Part shown: in pieces, positions 1 through 7,862 of the stretch
Numbering within the stretch: position 1 is the stretch's first letter
How the letters are laid out: every line of letters starts with the position of its first letter
DNA from: a virus
Length of the DNA: 64,000 nucleotides
Reading direction: 5' to 3' (one strand)
Virus record (IMG/VR): IMGVR_UViG_3300047510_003155
Span: 1 to 64,000 of that record
The notes under the pieces: generated by a model
What the model saw: the letters and a program-made list of their open reading frames with translations, nothing else
Told to the model about the DNA's origin: nothing
The model's database searches: none
Made by a program: the position numbers and the translations under genes

Positions 1-2
1 AA

Positions 3-383
3 CATCCACGAAAAGGTGGAAGAGCAAAACTCTATTGTAATGAAACTTGCCGAATGAAATGGAGATATAGAAATGATCCTTGTGTTATGAACAGAAACAC
101 TTATACTGAACAAAAAGAACGTGCATATTCCAATAAATGGAAAGCACTTCAATATAAAGGTGCTAAGTGTCAAACTTGTGGTGAAGATAGGCCAGCAACT
201 CTATGCTTTCATCATAGAGATCCTTCTCAAAAAGAATTAAAACTTGATGGAAGATCTTTTGCTAATAGGAAATGGGACACTATCAAAGAAGAAGTAGATA
301 AATGTGATCTTCTTTGTCATAACTGCCATCATATATTACATTATGGTGATAGTTGGGGAGAGTTTTTACAAACGCTGGTTTAG
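3..383 (+). CDS. HNH endonuclease, N-terminus outside window
   Basis: The frame is open from the window edge, so the gene starts upstream and the first in-window ATG at 54 is probably internal. Residues before that ATG include a Cys-x4-Cys element (YCNETC) followed by RMKWRY, typical of the N-terminal zinc element of phage HNH proteins. Further on there is CQTCGE, then a CFHHRD core and a C-terminal CDLLCHNCHHILH segment, which together form the metal-bound beta-beta-alpha HNH fold. The family consists of free-standing homing or nicking endonucleases. The stop codon lies 10 nt inside the following tRNA, suggesting insertion beside the tRNA or use of tRNA DNA as the target. Function as a homing enzyme is inferred. 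Confidence 0.82.
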   Translation, partial: HPRKGGRAKLYCNETCRMKWRYRNDPCVMNRNTYTEQKERAYSNKWKALQYKGAKCQTCGEDRPATLCFHHRDPSQKELKLDGRSFANRKWDTIKEEVDKCDLLCHNCHHILHYGDSWGEFLQTLV

Positions 384-446
384 CTCTCTGGCGAAAGCAC
401 TGCCCTCATAAGGCAAGATAGGTCGGTTCGATCCCGACAACCAGCA
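374..446 (+). tRNA. tRNA with CAU anticodon (Met, possibly Ile2)
   Basis: Cloverleaf visible: acceptor GCTGGTT pairs with AACCAGC, anticodon stem TGCC/GGCA encloses loop CTCATAA (anticodon CAU), and the T arm is GTCGG-TTCGATC-CCGAC. The D stem is weak (GCT/AGC). No CCA is encoded; the discriminator base is A at 446. CAU can be Met or, if the C is lysidinylated, Ile(AUA); the sequence alone does not decide. The first 10 nt are shared with the end of the HNH gene. Confidence 0.9.
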
Positions 447-471
447 TCAGACACTTCCCAAAGCGTCCTAC

Positions 472-500
472 TTGACTTTCAAACATCAACACTCTATAAT
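472..500 (+). promoter_or_regulatory. Sigma-70-type promoter
   Basis: TTGACT at 472-477, exactly 17 bp, then perfect TATAAT at 495-500. It lies just after the tRNA and shows that translation of the next gene starts at ATG 523, not at 472. Confidence 0.85.
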
Positions 501-522
501 AACAAGGTCAACAATCAAAACA

Positions 523-738
523 ATGACTCTCACTTCTAAATTCAAGAAAGACGTTCAAACCCTTCGCGGTGCAGCAAATGGTGATTTCTACCTTGATGTA
601 AAGAATCCGAAACTCTACAAAAAGGTTCGCCGTTACTATGAAAACGAAGGTGTAGTGTTCTCGGGTGATCCTCTGGATGATTATGAAATGCTTATGGAAT
701 ATGTTCTTGCCGATCTTGAATCCGTTGAAGTTGCATGA
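523..738 (+). CDS. Small hypothetical protein, 71 aa
   Basis: Unrecognised. The frame is open from 472, but a promoter occupies 472-500, so the ATG at 523 is the credible start. The protein begins MTLTSKFKKD, is mixed charged, has no membrane segment, and ends in an acidic region. Its last bases overlap the next gene by 4 nt (ATGA), indicating a two-gene transcript. Function unknown. Confidence 0.75.
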   Translation: MTLTSKFKKDVQTLRGAANGDFYLDVKNPKLYKKVRRYYENEGVVFSGDPLDDYEMLMEYVLADLESVEVA

Positions 739-968
739 CAAAAGTTCTTCTGGAACGTGAAGGATATCGCTTCGTGGAAGCAGGTATCCTTGAAATCAAC
801 GGTAAACCTGATTATCGTTTACAGAAACAAAATTACTATACCAAACGCTGGAACGACATTTATCTTTTTGATAATGGTCTTCAATGTACTACCGCTATGG
901 AAGACATTGAGTATGCGAAATGGTTAGATCCAGATAGAGTTCCTTGTTATGTAAGGGATGATGATTAA
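735..968 (+). CDS. Small hypothetical protein, 77 aa
   Basis: Starts inside the stop of the preceding gene (ATGA overlap), a sign of translational coupling. Rich in Tyr, Trp and charged residues (for example YYTKRWNDIYLFDNG); soluble, no known motif. Probably an early accessory gene driven by the promoter at 472. Function unknown. Confidence 0.72.
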   Translation: MTKVLLEREGYRFVEAGILEINGKPDYRLQKQNYYTKRWNDIYLFDNGLQCTTAMEDIEYAKWLDPDRVPCYVRDDD

Positions 969-1015
969 ATAGTCACGGATGGACTTTAACAGCACTGGTC
1001 GGGAGCAAACCCCTA

Positions 1016-1243
1016 ATGTCAAAAACAAGTATCTTACGATATCTTGGTAATCTTCTTCTCATTATTGGTTATCAAACTATGTTATGGGGAGATTTTAAAT
1101 ATGGTTTAATGTTAAAAGTTGTTGGGGGATTACTCACAGTACCTTTTGCAATTAAACTTAAACTTTGGGATGTGCTATTCTTATGCGCTTTCTTTGGTAT
1201 CTCCGAAATATCAAAGTTATCCCAACTTTTCTTAGTTTCATAA
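1016..1243 (+). CDS. Small membrane protein, 75 aa
   Basis: Preceded by GGGAG about 9 nt before the ATG. Three hydrophobic stretches are visible: residues about 8-22 (LGNLLLIIGYQ), 30-45, and 50-65. The pattern suggests an inner-membrane protein with two or three helices. No family recognised. Confidence 0.68.
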   Translation: MSKTSILRYLGNLLLIIGYQTMLWGDFKYGLMLKVVGGLLTVPFAIKLKLWDVLFLCAFFGISEISKLSQLFLVS

Positions 1244-1277
1244 AACTAAGTGGTGGAGTCAACACGACCCCTTAAAA

Positions 1278-1284
1278 CTAAATA
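1278..1284 (+). promoter_or_regulatory. Late-promoter-like element CTAAATA
   Basis: CTAAATA begins 32 nt before ATG 1310, the spacing seen at other late-type elements in this window. T4 late promoters use TATAAATA read by gp55/gp33/gp45. Assignment by motif and position only. Confidence 0.5.
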
Positions 1285-1309
1285 AATTGAGAGTTTTTTA
1301 CTAATAAAA

Positions 1310-1507
1310 ATGACAGTTAAAAAATCAACATCTTCGGATAAACCTTATATGTCCGAATACGATAAAAGTGTTGAGACTCGTCTTCAAAATCTTGAAGAAA
1401 AGTTCAGCGATTCTAGTTCAGATAATATTGATGAAGATAGACTTTCTGCTTTAGAAGCAAAGGTTAATAATCTTATTGAGAGACTTTCTAAAAAAATGTC
1501 TTTCTGA
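1310..1507 (+). CDS. Small coiled-coil protein, 65 aa
   Basis: Begins MTVKKSTSSDKPYMSEYDK. Two heptad-like leucine segments follow (ETRLQNLEEKF and DRLSALEAKVNNLIERL), so a short coiled coil that could oligomerise is likely. A late-promoter-like element lies 32 nt upstream, so it may be expressed late. Function unknown. Confidence 0.7.
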   Translation: MTVKKSTSSDKPYMSEYDKSVETRLQNLEEKFSDSSSDNIDEDRLSALEAKVNNLIERLSKKMSF

Positions 1508-1593
1508 GTTTCCAATTTCTCTCAAGAATTGGTGGTGCGGATGGGGAATTCTTTCTCCGCCTGGTTTCCAATTTCCAGTTAAAGAATTGGTGG
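1508..1593 (+). repeat. Paired stem-loop repeats in a non-coding gap
   Basis: Two imperfect direct copies start with GTTTCCAATTTC (1508 and 1564) and end in AAGAATTGGTGG. Each forms CCAATT/AATTGG (1512-1517 with 1527-1532; 1568-1573 with 1585-1590). A third hairpin GCGGA/TCCGC lies between them. There is no ORF here. Could be an RNA-processing or messenger-stability element, or a degenerate tRNA-like remnant; undecided. Confidence 0.6.
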
Positions 1594-1612
1594 CGAGCCT
1601 GAATTAATTATT

Positions 1613-1639
1613 GGAGGTTGACAACAACCTCCTTTTTTT
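1613..1639 (+). terminator. Intrinsic terminator overlapping a promoter
   Basis: Perfect 8-bp stem GGAGGTTG / CAACCTCC with ACAA loop, followed by seven T. It ends the small-gene region before the glycan cassette. Confidence 0.88.
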
Positions 1640-1646
1640 GTATCAT
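1618..1646 (+). promoter_or_regulatory. Promoter nested in terminator
   Basis: TTGACA at 1618-1623 spans the loop of the hairpin at 1613; the 3' arm and T-run make a 17-bp spacer, then TATCAT at 1641-1646. It would start transcription just past the terminator and drive the glycan cassette. Confidence 0.75.
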
Positions 1647-1672
1647 ATATAGATGGCGTTTAGTTATTTTCG

Positions 1673-2578
1673 ATGAATGTAATTGCTGGAAATTGTGCGG
1701 GAGTTTTTAGTGGATTTCTTCTGCAACTTGCATGGATGGAAACCGCAGAAAGATCAGATGGAGAAATAAATCTTTCACTTCACACAAGAAATAAAACTCA
1801 TTACCCCGGTAGCAGCTATTCAAACTATAGGTGGTTGAAGTCTTCTGAAGTAAATAATTTTGATGAGGTTTTGGAAAAAAACGTTCTTTTTGATTTTTTT
1901 GAACCAAATGAGTATATGGTAAAAGAATATCCAAAAGAGTTTACTTATTTTGAAGCTTATCCTGCAGATATAAAATCTGAACTAAAATTTTATCCAGAAG
2001 ATACTCTAAAATATGATGGTAGAGGTAGTAAAAAAGAGCAGTATGTTGACCTGGAAAATATTAGCAAAACAAGAGTAGCTTTAAATCGACAGTGGAATAA
2101 GTTTAAACTTCTGGATCATTTTAATCAAAAAGCAAAAGAAGAAGAAAAACTAATAGAGGGAAAAAAAGTAATGTCTATTATGCTAAGGCATTCGGGGCAT
2201 TATCAAGGAATAACCAACGTTGTAGAACATGCTATCGACTCAGTTAAGAGTAAAATAGATGATTATGATGCTGTTCTCTTAACCACAATGATTCAACCGT
2301 TTGTTGATGAGTTTAAAAGTGTTTTTGGTAATAGGTGCATTTGTGCTGAAAGACCAAGACTTTCTACTGATATTGATTGGAAAGGTGGAAGACCTTCTAA
2401 TCAGGAATCTATGACTGATGATGAGTATGCAATTGAATATCAGAATGCCTTTCTAGATGTAATTTTATCCAGTAAAACCGATCTCATTATTGGTAGTAGT
2501 AGTAATATGTTTCTTTCTGCATTGTCTATGAACCCAGATGTTTCATATGATCTTTTTTATTTTACTGATGGATATTGA
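1673..2578 (+). CDS. Putative GT-B (fucosyltransferase-superfamily) protein
   Basis: 301 aa, first gene of the glycan cassette. The C-terminal half has the sequence signature of GT-B fucosyltransferase-like enzymes: a strand ending in LRHSGHY (compare HxRxGD of GT11/GT23/O-FucT) at about residue 169, and DLIIGSSSNMFLSALSMNP near the end, which resembles the nucleotide-sugar-binding SSNxSxxAxxL segment. The N-terminal GNCAGVFSGFLLQLA resembles the GNxxxQ opening of GT11. Donor and acceptor are unknown; GDP-fucose or GDP-colitose made by this cluster would fit. Stop overlaps an in-frame TTG of the next gene, but the next ATG is at 2581. Confidence 0.55.
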   Translation: MNVIAGNCAGVFSGFLLQLAWMETAERSDGEINLSLHTRNKTHYPGSSYSNYRWLKSSEVNNFDEVLEKNVLFDFFEPNEYMVKEYPKEFTYFEAYPADIKSELKFYPEDTLKYDGRGSKKEQYVDLENISKTRVALNRQWNKFKLLDHFNQKAKEEEKLIEGKKVMSIMLRHSGHYQGITNVVEHAIDSVKSKIDDYDAVLLTTMIQPFVDEFKSVFGNRCICAERPRLSTDIDWKGGRPSNQESMTDDEYAIEYQNAFLDVILSSKTDLIIGSSSNMFLSALSMNPDVSYDLFYFTDGY

Positions 2579-2580
2579 TT

Positions 2581-3381
2581 ATGAAAAAAAAGTTTAACTT
2601 AGTTGGTAATACTTTTACCCATCTTACTAATGGTAACAAGGGATATTCCGTTCATGGAAAAGAATCCAAATATATTGAGTGGGTTCAAGATGGTGGTGAT
2701 GGAACTTTTTACATCGATGATACTATTAATAATGGGATTAATGATAAAATGAAGGGACCAAAATATCTTTGGTTGCTTGAATCTAAATTCATTAAACCTG
2801 GACTTGTAGAAAGTATTATTGAAAATCGTGAGTTAGTTGAGAATACTTATGAGACTATTTTCACTCACGATCAGAGACTTTTAAATCTTGGTGATAAGTT
2901 TAAGTGGGTTCCCGCTCAGGGATTTTGGATTAAAGAACCTAAAATTTATGAGAAATCAAAAATGATTTCAATGATCTCTTCAAACAAAAGAATGTGTGAG
3001 GGGCATATTAAAAGGTTGGAATGGGTAGAGAGGATTGGAGAACAAGTTGACCTTTATGGTCGCGGATTTAAAGAAATTGCTGATAAAGAAGAAGGATTAT
3101 GTGACTATATGTTCTCGGTAGCAATTGAGAACGGTCAGTATGAAACATACTTTACAGAAAAACTTCTTGATTGTTTCGCAACAGGAACAATTCCTGTTTA
3201 TCTTGGAGCACCAGATATTGGTAGTCATTTTAATACTGATGGTATTATTGTATTGAGTGAAGAGTTTGATGTTTCTGAAGAAATCTATTATAGTAAAATG
3301 GATGCAATTCAGGACAATTTGGAGCGTGCTAAAAAGATGGAAATTTTAGAAGATTTTATTTGGGAGAATTATTATGTTTGA
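2581..3381 (+). CDS. GT10-type alpha-1,3-fucosyltransferase-like protein
   Basis: 266 aa. The C-terminal part shows the GT10 signature: SVAIENGQYETYFTEKL followed by LDCFATGTIPVYLGAPDIG, the GDP-fucose-binding region (family pattern FxxxxENS..DYVTEKxxxAxxAGxVPVxxGxP). GT10 enzymes transfer L-fucose, or close relatives such as colitose, to sugar acceptors. ATG 2581 is preferred over TTG 2575. The N-terminal acceptor domain is shorter than in Helicobacter FutA. It overlaps the next gene by 8 nt. Confidence 0.75.
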   Translation: MKKKFNLVGNTFTHLTNGNKGYSVHGKESKYIEWVQDGGDGTFYIDDTINNGINDKMKGPKYLWLLESKFIKPGLVESIIENRELVENTYETIFTHDQRLLNLGDKFKWVPAQGFWIKEPKIYEKSKMISMISSNKRMCEGHIKRLEWVERIGEQVDLYGRGFKEIADKEEGLCDYMFSVAIENGQYETYFTEKLLDCFATGTIPVYLGAPDIGSHFNTDGIIVLSEEFDVSEEIYYSKMDAIQDNLERAKKMEILEDFIWENYYV

Positions 3382-3961
3382 TAAAAACAAATACTTCAAG
3401 AAGGTATATGCAAAAGAGTCTAAAAATATACCAACTTGCGCTTTTCTGTTTAGGGATTTTGGAGTTAAACTTGGATGCAAATATTTTGTTGAAACTGGAA
3501 CACATCTCGGACATGGAGTTCAGTACGCATTGGATCATGGATTTGAGTATGTTCTAAGTTGTGAGTTCATGCAGGATAGATATCAGCATTGTATGGATAG
3601 GTTTGCAAAAAATGATAATGTAAATCTTTATCTTGGAACTTCATTAGAATGTATGCCTAAAATGCTGGAAGCAGTGAATGATAAAGCATGTTTTTGGTTA
3701 GACGCTCATGATGAGGGTGGTGGAGTTCCTACATTTGAAGAACTTCAACTCATTAAAGATCATCCGATAAAAAATCACACAATTGTGATCGATGATATTC
3801 CAGTTTACTTTTCTGATAAGAAGGAAGAATTGGAAAATTTAATTTTTTCTATTAATAAAGATTATAAAATTGAATATGTCCCCGTATATTTTGGAATTGC
3901 TCCAGAATATACTTCTCATCGAGTTGTCGATGATTATCAACTATTTGCATACGTGGAGTGA
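3374..3961 (+). CDS. Rossmann-fold, methyltransferase-like protein
   Basis: 195 aa. Residues 37-60 (FVETGTHLGHGVQYAL) look like motif I of class I SAM-dependent methyltransferases (E-x-G-x-x-x-G), followed by a second strand EYVLSCEF with acidic residue, and WLDAHDEGGGVPTFEEL about mid-protein and TIVIDDI later. This arrangement occurs in putative methyltransferases within sugar clusters. The target might be a sugar hydroxyl. It overlaps the GT10 gene by 8 nt. Catalysis is not proven by any single residue. Confidence 0.5.
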   Translation: MFDKNKYFKKVYAKESKNIPTCAFLFRDFGVKLGCKYFVETGTHLGHGVQYALDHGFEYVLSCEFMQDRYQHCMDRFAKNDNVNLYLGTSLECMPKMLEAVNDKACFWLDAHDEGGGVPTFEELQLIKDHPIKNHTIVIDDIPVYFSDKKEELENLIFSINKDYKIEYVPVYFGIAPEYTSHRVVDDYQLFAYVE

Positions 3962-3965
3962 AACT

Positions 3966-4310
3966 ATGAGTAATTTCGGAGAACTGATTGATAAGTGTAT
4001 TGAAGAAACAATTAATGAAGTTCTTTCTCGCAGAGAACTTCCTGATGTTGAATACATTGAAACTGACAATCTTGGGGAAGTAATTGAAAAACTTTCAATT
4101 CTTCATACTCGTATGTGGATGTTGGAAGATGCAATTCAAGAAGCAAAAACAGATGCAGAAATAGCAGAACTAAAAAAGAAAATTGACATTTGCTTTAAGG
4201 TTAAAAGACCACGTTTGGTTCAAGCTGTGAATCTAATGGTAGATAATGCAATTTCCACGGGAAGAACTTTGAGGGAAGATTCTGTAAAACTTTATAAAGG
4301 TGTTGAATGA
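3966..4310 (+). CDS. DUF4254-like small helical protein
   Basis: 114 aa. Open frame extends upstream, but ATG 3966 directly follows the previous stop and gives MSNFGELIDK. The central segment (LHTRMWMLEDAIQEAKTDAE then LKKKIDICFKVKRPRLV) resembles the DUF4254 pattern of an N-x-x-x-W-x-x-E-D core plus KR-x-I-D helix, found next to heptosyltransferases in lipopolysaccharide clusters; the next gene here is also GT9-like. Role in glycan assembly is inferred from neighbours. 4-nt overlap with the next gene. Confidence 0.55.
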   Translation: MSNFGELIDKCIEETINEVLSRRELPDVEYIETDNLGEVIEKLSILHTRMWMLEDAIQEAKTDAEIAELKKKIDICFKVKRPRLVQAVNLMVDNAISTGRTLREDSVKLYKGVE

Positions 4311-5032
4311 AAATTTGTTTAATTAATCAACCAGCAGGAATTGGTGATGTATTTTTTCTGCAATATGTTGCAAGAAAGTATCTTGAAATGGGATACAAAG
4401 TTATTTGGCCGTTAAGAGAAAGTATTCTTTGGATTAAAGATTATATTACTGATATTGATTTTTGCTCTCAAAATGATAATTTTCCTGGAAAGGAATATTA
4501 TGGACAAATGGGAATTATTCAATCTCCTCAATTTGTTTATCTTGGAATGGATATGATCCATTTTTGGAAAAATGATTTTGGAATTTCTGAGTCTGAAACG
4601 TGTATGTGTATGCACGCAAAGTATCTTCAACTCTTTCTTGATTGGACTAAATGGTCTGAAGGATTTAAATTCACACGAAACATAGAAAGAGAAAATTATC
4701 TTTATTATGATGTATTGGGTCTGAAAGATGATTCTGAATATGTGTACGTTAATCGTTATGCAAACACTGATCTCAAGAAAAACAACATTCTTAAATTTCC
4801 AGAATTTGATCTTCCAGTTGTAGAGAACGATATTAATTATTGTTTATTTGACTATTGCAAAGTACTTGAAAATGCAAAAGAAATTCATACAGTACATACA
4901 TCGGTTCCTTACCTGATTGATGTTCTTGATATTAAAGCTGAGAAATATCTAATGTATCAGGGAATTCATAATGATGATGTGAAGCACATTCCATTTCTAA
5001 ATACAAATCCAATTTACATTCCAAATAATTAA
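4307..5032 (+). CDS. GT9-like glycosyltransferase candidate
   Basis: 241 aa. The N-terminus MKICLINQPAGIGDVFFLQY, followed by YLEMGYKVIWPL, matches the glycine-rich GxGDxxxxxP opening of ADP-heptose:LPS heptosyltransferase-like GT9 proteins. A later segment (KEIHTVHTSVPYLIDVL) could be the second nucleotide-sugar site. It is shorter than typical GT9 enzymes (about 320-350 aa), so may be divergent or reduced. It follows a DUF4254-like gene, a usual pairing. Confidence 0.5.
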   Translation: MKICLINQPAGIGDVFFLQYVARKYLEMGYKVIWPLRESILWIKDYITDIDFCSQNDNFPGKEYYGQMGIIQSPQFVYLGMDMIHFWKNDFGISESETCMCMHAKYLQLFLDWTKWSEGFKFTRNIERENYLYYDVLGLKDDSEYVYVNRYANTDLKKNNILKFPEFDLPVVENDINYCLFDYCKVLENAKEIHTVHTSVPYLIDVLDIKAEKYLMYQGIHNDDVKHIPFLNTNPIYIPNN

Positions 5033-5036
5033 AACT

Positions 5037-5375
5037 ATGTACGTAGAAGAAAGACCTTGGGGGATTTTTGAAAACTTATGTGATGAAGAGACCTATAAGG
5101 TAAAACGAATATATGTAAATCCAAATCAATCATTTTCTCTTCAGTACCATAATAATCGTTGGGAAGATTGGATTGTGGTTCAAGGTAGTGGTATAATTAA
5201 CGATGGTTTTGAAGTTAGAAATTGTATTGTTGGCGATAGGTTTCATATTCCACCAAAAAACATCCATAGAGCAACTGCTGGTCCGGAAGGATTAACTTTT
5301 ATCGAAGTTCAACGTGGTGTTTGTGATGAAAATGATATTGTAAGAATTGAAGATAACTACGGTAGAGTTGCATAA
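5037..5375 (+). CDS. Mannose-6-phosphate isomerase-type cupin
   Basis: 112 aa, one cupin domain of the type II phosphomannose isomerase family (C-terminal part of ManC/AlgA). Visible: ERPWGIFENL opening, then VNPNQSFSLQYHNNRWEDWIVVQGSG where Q and H are metal ligands, and GDRFHIPPKNIHRATAG with further ligands. The enzyme would convert fructose-6-P to mannose-6-P, feeding GDP-mannose for Gmd and the epimerase in the same cassette. No mannose-1-P guanylyltransferase domain is present, so the host must supply GDP-mannose synthesis or another phage gene outside the window does. Confidence 0.72.
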   Translation: MYVEERPWGIFENLCDEETYKVKRIYVNPNQSFSLQYHNNRWEDWIVVQGSGIINDGFEVRNCIVGDRFHIPPKNIHRATAGPEGLTFIEVQRGVCDENDIVRIEDNYGRVA

Positions 5376-5396
5376 CTTATTTTTTCATACTATAAT
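5368..5396 (+). promoter_or_regulatory. Promoter upstream of nadE
   Basis: TTGCAT at 5368-5373, 17-bp spacer, TATAAT at 5391-5396. The -35 lies in the end of the cupin gene. It would give nadE and following genes their own transcript. Confidence 0.72.
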
Positions 5397-5420
5397 TGCA
5401 ATTAAGTATTAAGTAAAAAA

Positions 5421-6161
5421 ATGAATCGAATTACAAATTACTCTGATCTTGAAACTCGCATTGTTTCTTGGTTAAAAGAATATGCCGAAAAATTTAATAT
5501 TAAGGCATTTGTAATTGGTGTTTCTGGTGGGATTGATTCTGCCGTTTCATCCACTCTTGCTGCTAAAACAGGTCTTCCAGTTTATGCTCTTGGAATGCCT
5601 ATCCTTCAAAAGGAAGAACAGGAATCACTCTCTGATACCCATCTTGAATGGTTGCAAGCAAACTTTAGTAATGTCATCGTTCAAAAGTATGATCTCACTA
5701 AAGTGTTTGAGACCTTTAAGTTCACGATGAGAGAATTCGGTACTGATACTCATGCTCTTGCCAATACACGTTCTCGTATTCGTATGGTTACATTGTATCA
5801 AGTTGCCACTTCAGTTGGTGGTATTGTTGTTGGTACAGGAAACAAAGTTGAGGATTATGGTGTAGGATTTTATACTAAATATGGTGACGGTGGAGTTGAT
5901 ATTGCTCCTATCGCAGATCTCTATAAGACTGAGGTTTGGGAACTTGGTAGGCATTTTGGTGTAGATCAACGCATTATTGATGCCTCTCCTACTGATGGTC
6001 TCTGGGATGATGGAAGAACTGATGAAGATCAACTCGGTGCTTCTTATTCTGCTTTAGAGGAAGCAATGGAACTTGGTACAGGTGATGCTGTAGAAGTTCT
6101 TAAAAAATTCAATGCTATAAACAGTCATAAAATGAATCCTATTCCTACTTTTACTCTATGA
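5421..6161 (+). CDS. nadE: Ammonia-type NAD+ synthetase
   Basis: 246 aa, complete. Catalyses nicotinate adenine dinucleotide + ATP + NH3 to NAD+. The ATP pyrophosphatase P-loop SGGIDSA is at residues 35-41; GTGNKVEDYGVGFYTKYGDG and DIAPIADLYKTEVWELGR follow, then ASPTDGLWDDGRTDEDQLG, all hallmark NadE segments. Length fits the NH3-dependent form; no glutamine amidohydrolase domain. It has its own promoter and overlaps the next gene by 4 nt. Possible roles: cofactor for the dehydrogenase and SDR enzymes nearby, or restoring NAD+ during infection; the latter is inference. Confidence 0.93.
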   Translation: MNRITNYSDLETRIVSWLKEYAEKFNIKAFVIGVSGGIDSAVSSTLAAKTGLPVYALGMPILQKEEQESLSDTHLEWLQANFSNVIVQKYDLTKVFETFKFTMREFGTDTHALANTRSRIRMVTLYQVATSVGGIVVGTGNKVEDYGVGFYTKYGDGGVDIAPIADLYKTEVWELGRHFGVDQRIIDASPTDGLWDDGRTDEDQLGASYSALEEAMELGTGDAVEVLKKFNAINSHKMNPIPTFTL

Positions 6162-7081
6162 GTGTTTGTCTTACTTTAAGTAATAAAATTTCCGATGATA
6201 GTTGGAAAAAAACTATTCCATTGATTGACGGATTTGGAACAGAAGGAATAGGTTCCATGATGCAATATCATCTACTCCTGAGGTTTTTTACAGACCTCAT
6301 CGGGGTAGATTTTACTTATCCTGGTTCTGCAAATTTTGCTCATCATTCTTACAGTGGATATTCTGAAAATGAATATATGAATTTGATTGATTCCTTTTTT
6401 AATTTTCCAAATTTAAAGAATAGTTGGGACGAAGTTTATAATATTACAGATATTAATTATGAATTATTTTCTTTGATCGAGAATCACAAAAATAGTGATA
6501 GGAAAATATTAATCAATCTTTCTAATTGTCATAGGCAAATATCAAATATATGTCACCAAAAACTTGACGACATATTTACTAAAGATAGAATTGATCGAAT
6601 TAGAGAAAAACTATCTTTTGATGGAGAAAAGTATTTTGATGATGGTGTAAATATTTGTTTGCATCTTAGAACATCAAATCCAAATGATATTCCTTCAGAG
6701 ATTGCTTCTCCGTTGAGAGAATATTATGTTAGGGAACGTGAATTTTTTAGATATAAAAATCTCATTGATTTTTTAAAGAAAAATACTGAAAATCAAAAAA
6801 CAACTCTTCACATTCATTCTCAAGGATTTACGACAAATTTTGAAGAATTTTTAGAATTTAAAACTCACGATTTTAATATTCAACTTCATATTGACGATCA
6901 TCCCATAAGTGATCTCTATCATATGTCAAATTCTGATTTATTCATAATGTCTAATAGTTCATTTTCTTGGATAGCATCTCTTTTAAATAGCAATCAAAAG
7001 ATAGTTAGAGATAATTTTACAAATGGACCTTTTGTGCCTAATTCATTAAAAGCAAACTACGATTATACTGAAATTATATGA
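6158..7081 (+). CDS. GT11-like (fucosyltransferase superfamily) protein
   Basis: 307 aa. N-terminal GFGTEGIGSMMQYHLLLRFF resembles the GRLGNQMFQY opening of GT11, and NICLHLRTSN is a likely H-x-R donor-phosphate motif at about residue 168. Near the C-terminus, SDLFIMSNSSFSWIASLLNS is nearly the GT11 motif (ADxxIxSNSSFSWWAxxL) but has Ile-Ala where WW is common. Probably adds a deoxyhexose. ATGA overlaps at both ends show it is part of a tightly coupled run. Confidence 0.65.
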   Translation: MSVCLTLSNKISDDSWKKTIPLIDGFGTEGIGSMMQYHLLLRFFTDLIGVDFTYPGSANFAHHSYSGYSENEYMNLIDSFFNFPNLKNSWDEVYNITDINYELFSLIENHKNSDRKILINLSNCHRQISNICHQKLDDIFTKDRIDRIREKLSFDGEKYFDDGVNICLHLRTSNPNDIPSEIASPLREYYVREREFFRYKNLIDFLKKNTENQKTTLHIHSQGFTTNFEEFLEFKTHDFNIQLHIDDHPISDLYHMSNSDLFIMSNSSFSWIASLLNSNQKIVRDNFTNGPFVPNSLKANYDYTEII

Positions 7082-7860
7082 AACCTACAATTAATGAAGT
7101 TAAGTCCTTCTGGGACAATAGACCTTGTAATGTTAGGCATTCTAAAAAAGAAGTTGGAACTAAAGAATATTTTGATGAGGTGGAAAATAAAAAATTTTTT
7201 GTTGAACCTCATATTAAATCTTTTTCCAAGTTTAATGAATGGAATGGTAAGAAGGTTTTGGAAATTGGATGTGGTTTGGCTACCGCAGGAATTAATTTTG
7301 CTAGGTATGGTGCAGATTACACTGGAGTAGAACTTTCCGAAGAAAGTCTTGCATTGGCACAAAGAAGATTTGAAGTTTACAATCAACGTGGTGAGTTCTA
7401 TCAAGGAAATGCAGAAAATCTTTCTGACTTTCTTCCGGAAGAAAAGTATCATTTGGTTTATTCTTGGGGAGTAATCCACCATACTCCACATCCTGAAAAA
7501 GTAATCAAAGAAGTTAGTAAGTATATGAGTAAGGATGGTGTATTTAAGTTGATGATGTATGCATCCGAGTCCTGGAAGAATTATATGATTAGTATTGGAC
7601 TCGATCAACCAGAAGCACAATATGGATGTCCTATTGCTTATACATATACTGAAGAAGAAATTTATGATTTACTTTCAGAAGATTTTGATGTAATTTCTAT
7701 AGAAAGAGATCATATTTTTCCTTATCAAATTGAACCATACAAGGAAGGAAAATATATAAAACAACCTTGGTTTGAAGTTATGCCTGATGAAATGTTTGAA
7801 ATTTTAGAAAAAAAATTGGGGTGGCATTTATTAATTACAGCGAAACTTAAAGGAGAATGA
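7078..7860 (+). CDS. Class I SAM-dependent methyltransferase
   Basis: 260 aa. Motif I is VLEIGCGLATAGINFAR at about residue 61, followed by DYTGVELSEESL (acidic end of beta-2 binds ribose), GNAENLSDF (adenine region) and YHLVYSWGVIHHTPHP (motif IV/post). Pattern of UbiE/Methyltransf_11-type small-molecule methylases. In this context it may O- or N-methylate a sugar. 4-nt overlap with nadE-distal neighbour; ends beside the next gene's AGGAG. Confidence 0.85.
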   Translation: MKPTINEVKSFWDNRPCNVRHSKKEVGTKEYFDEVENKKFFVEPHIKSFSKFNEWNGKKVLEIGCGLATAGINFARYGADYTGVELSEESLALAQRRFEVYNQRGEFYQGNAENLSDFLPEEKYHLVYSWGVIHHTPHPEKVIKEVSKYMSKDGVFKLMMYASESWKNYMISIGLDQPEAQYGCPIAYTYTEEEIYDLLSEDFDVISIERDHIFPYQIEPYKEGKYIKQPWFEVMPDEMFEILEKKLGWHLLITAKLKGE

Positions 7861-7862
7861 GT

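Noticed and set aside
7063-7620. 185-aa minus-strand ORF
   Set aside because: Antisense of the clear methyltransferase gene on the plus strand.
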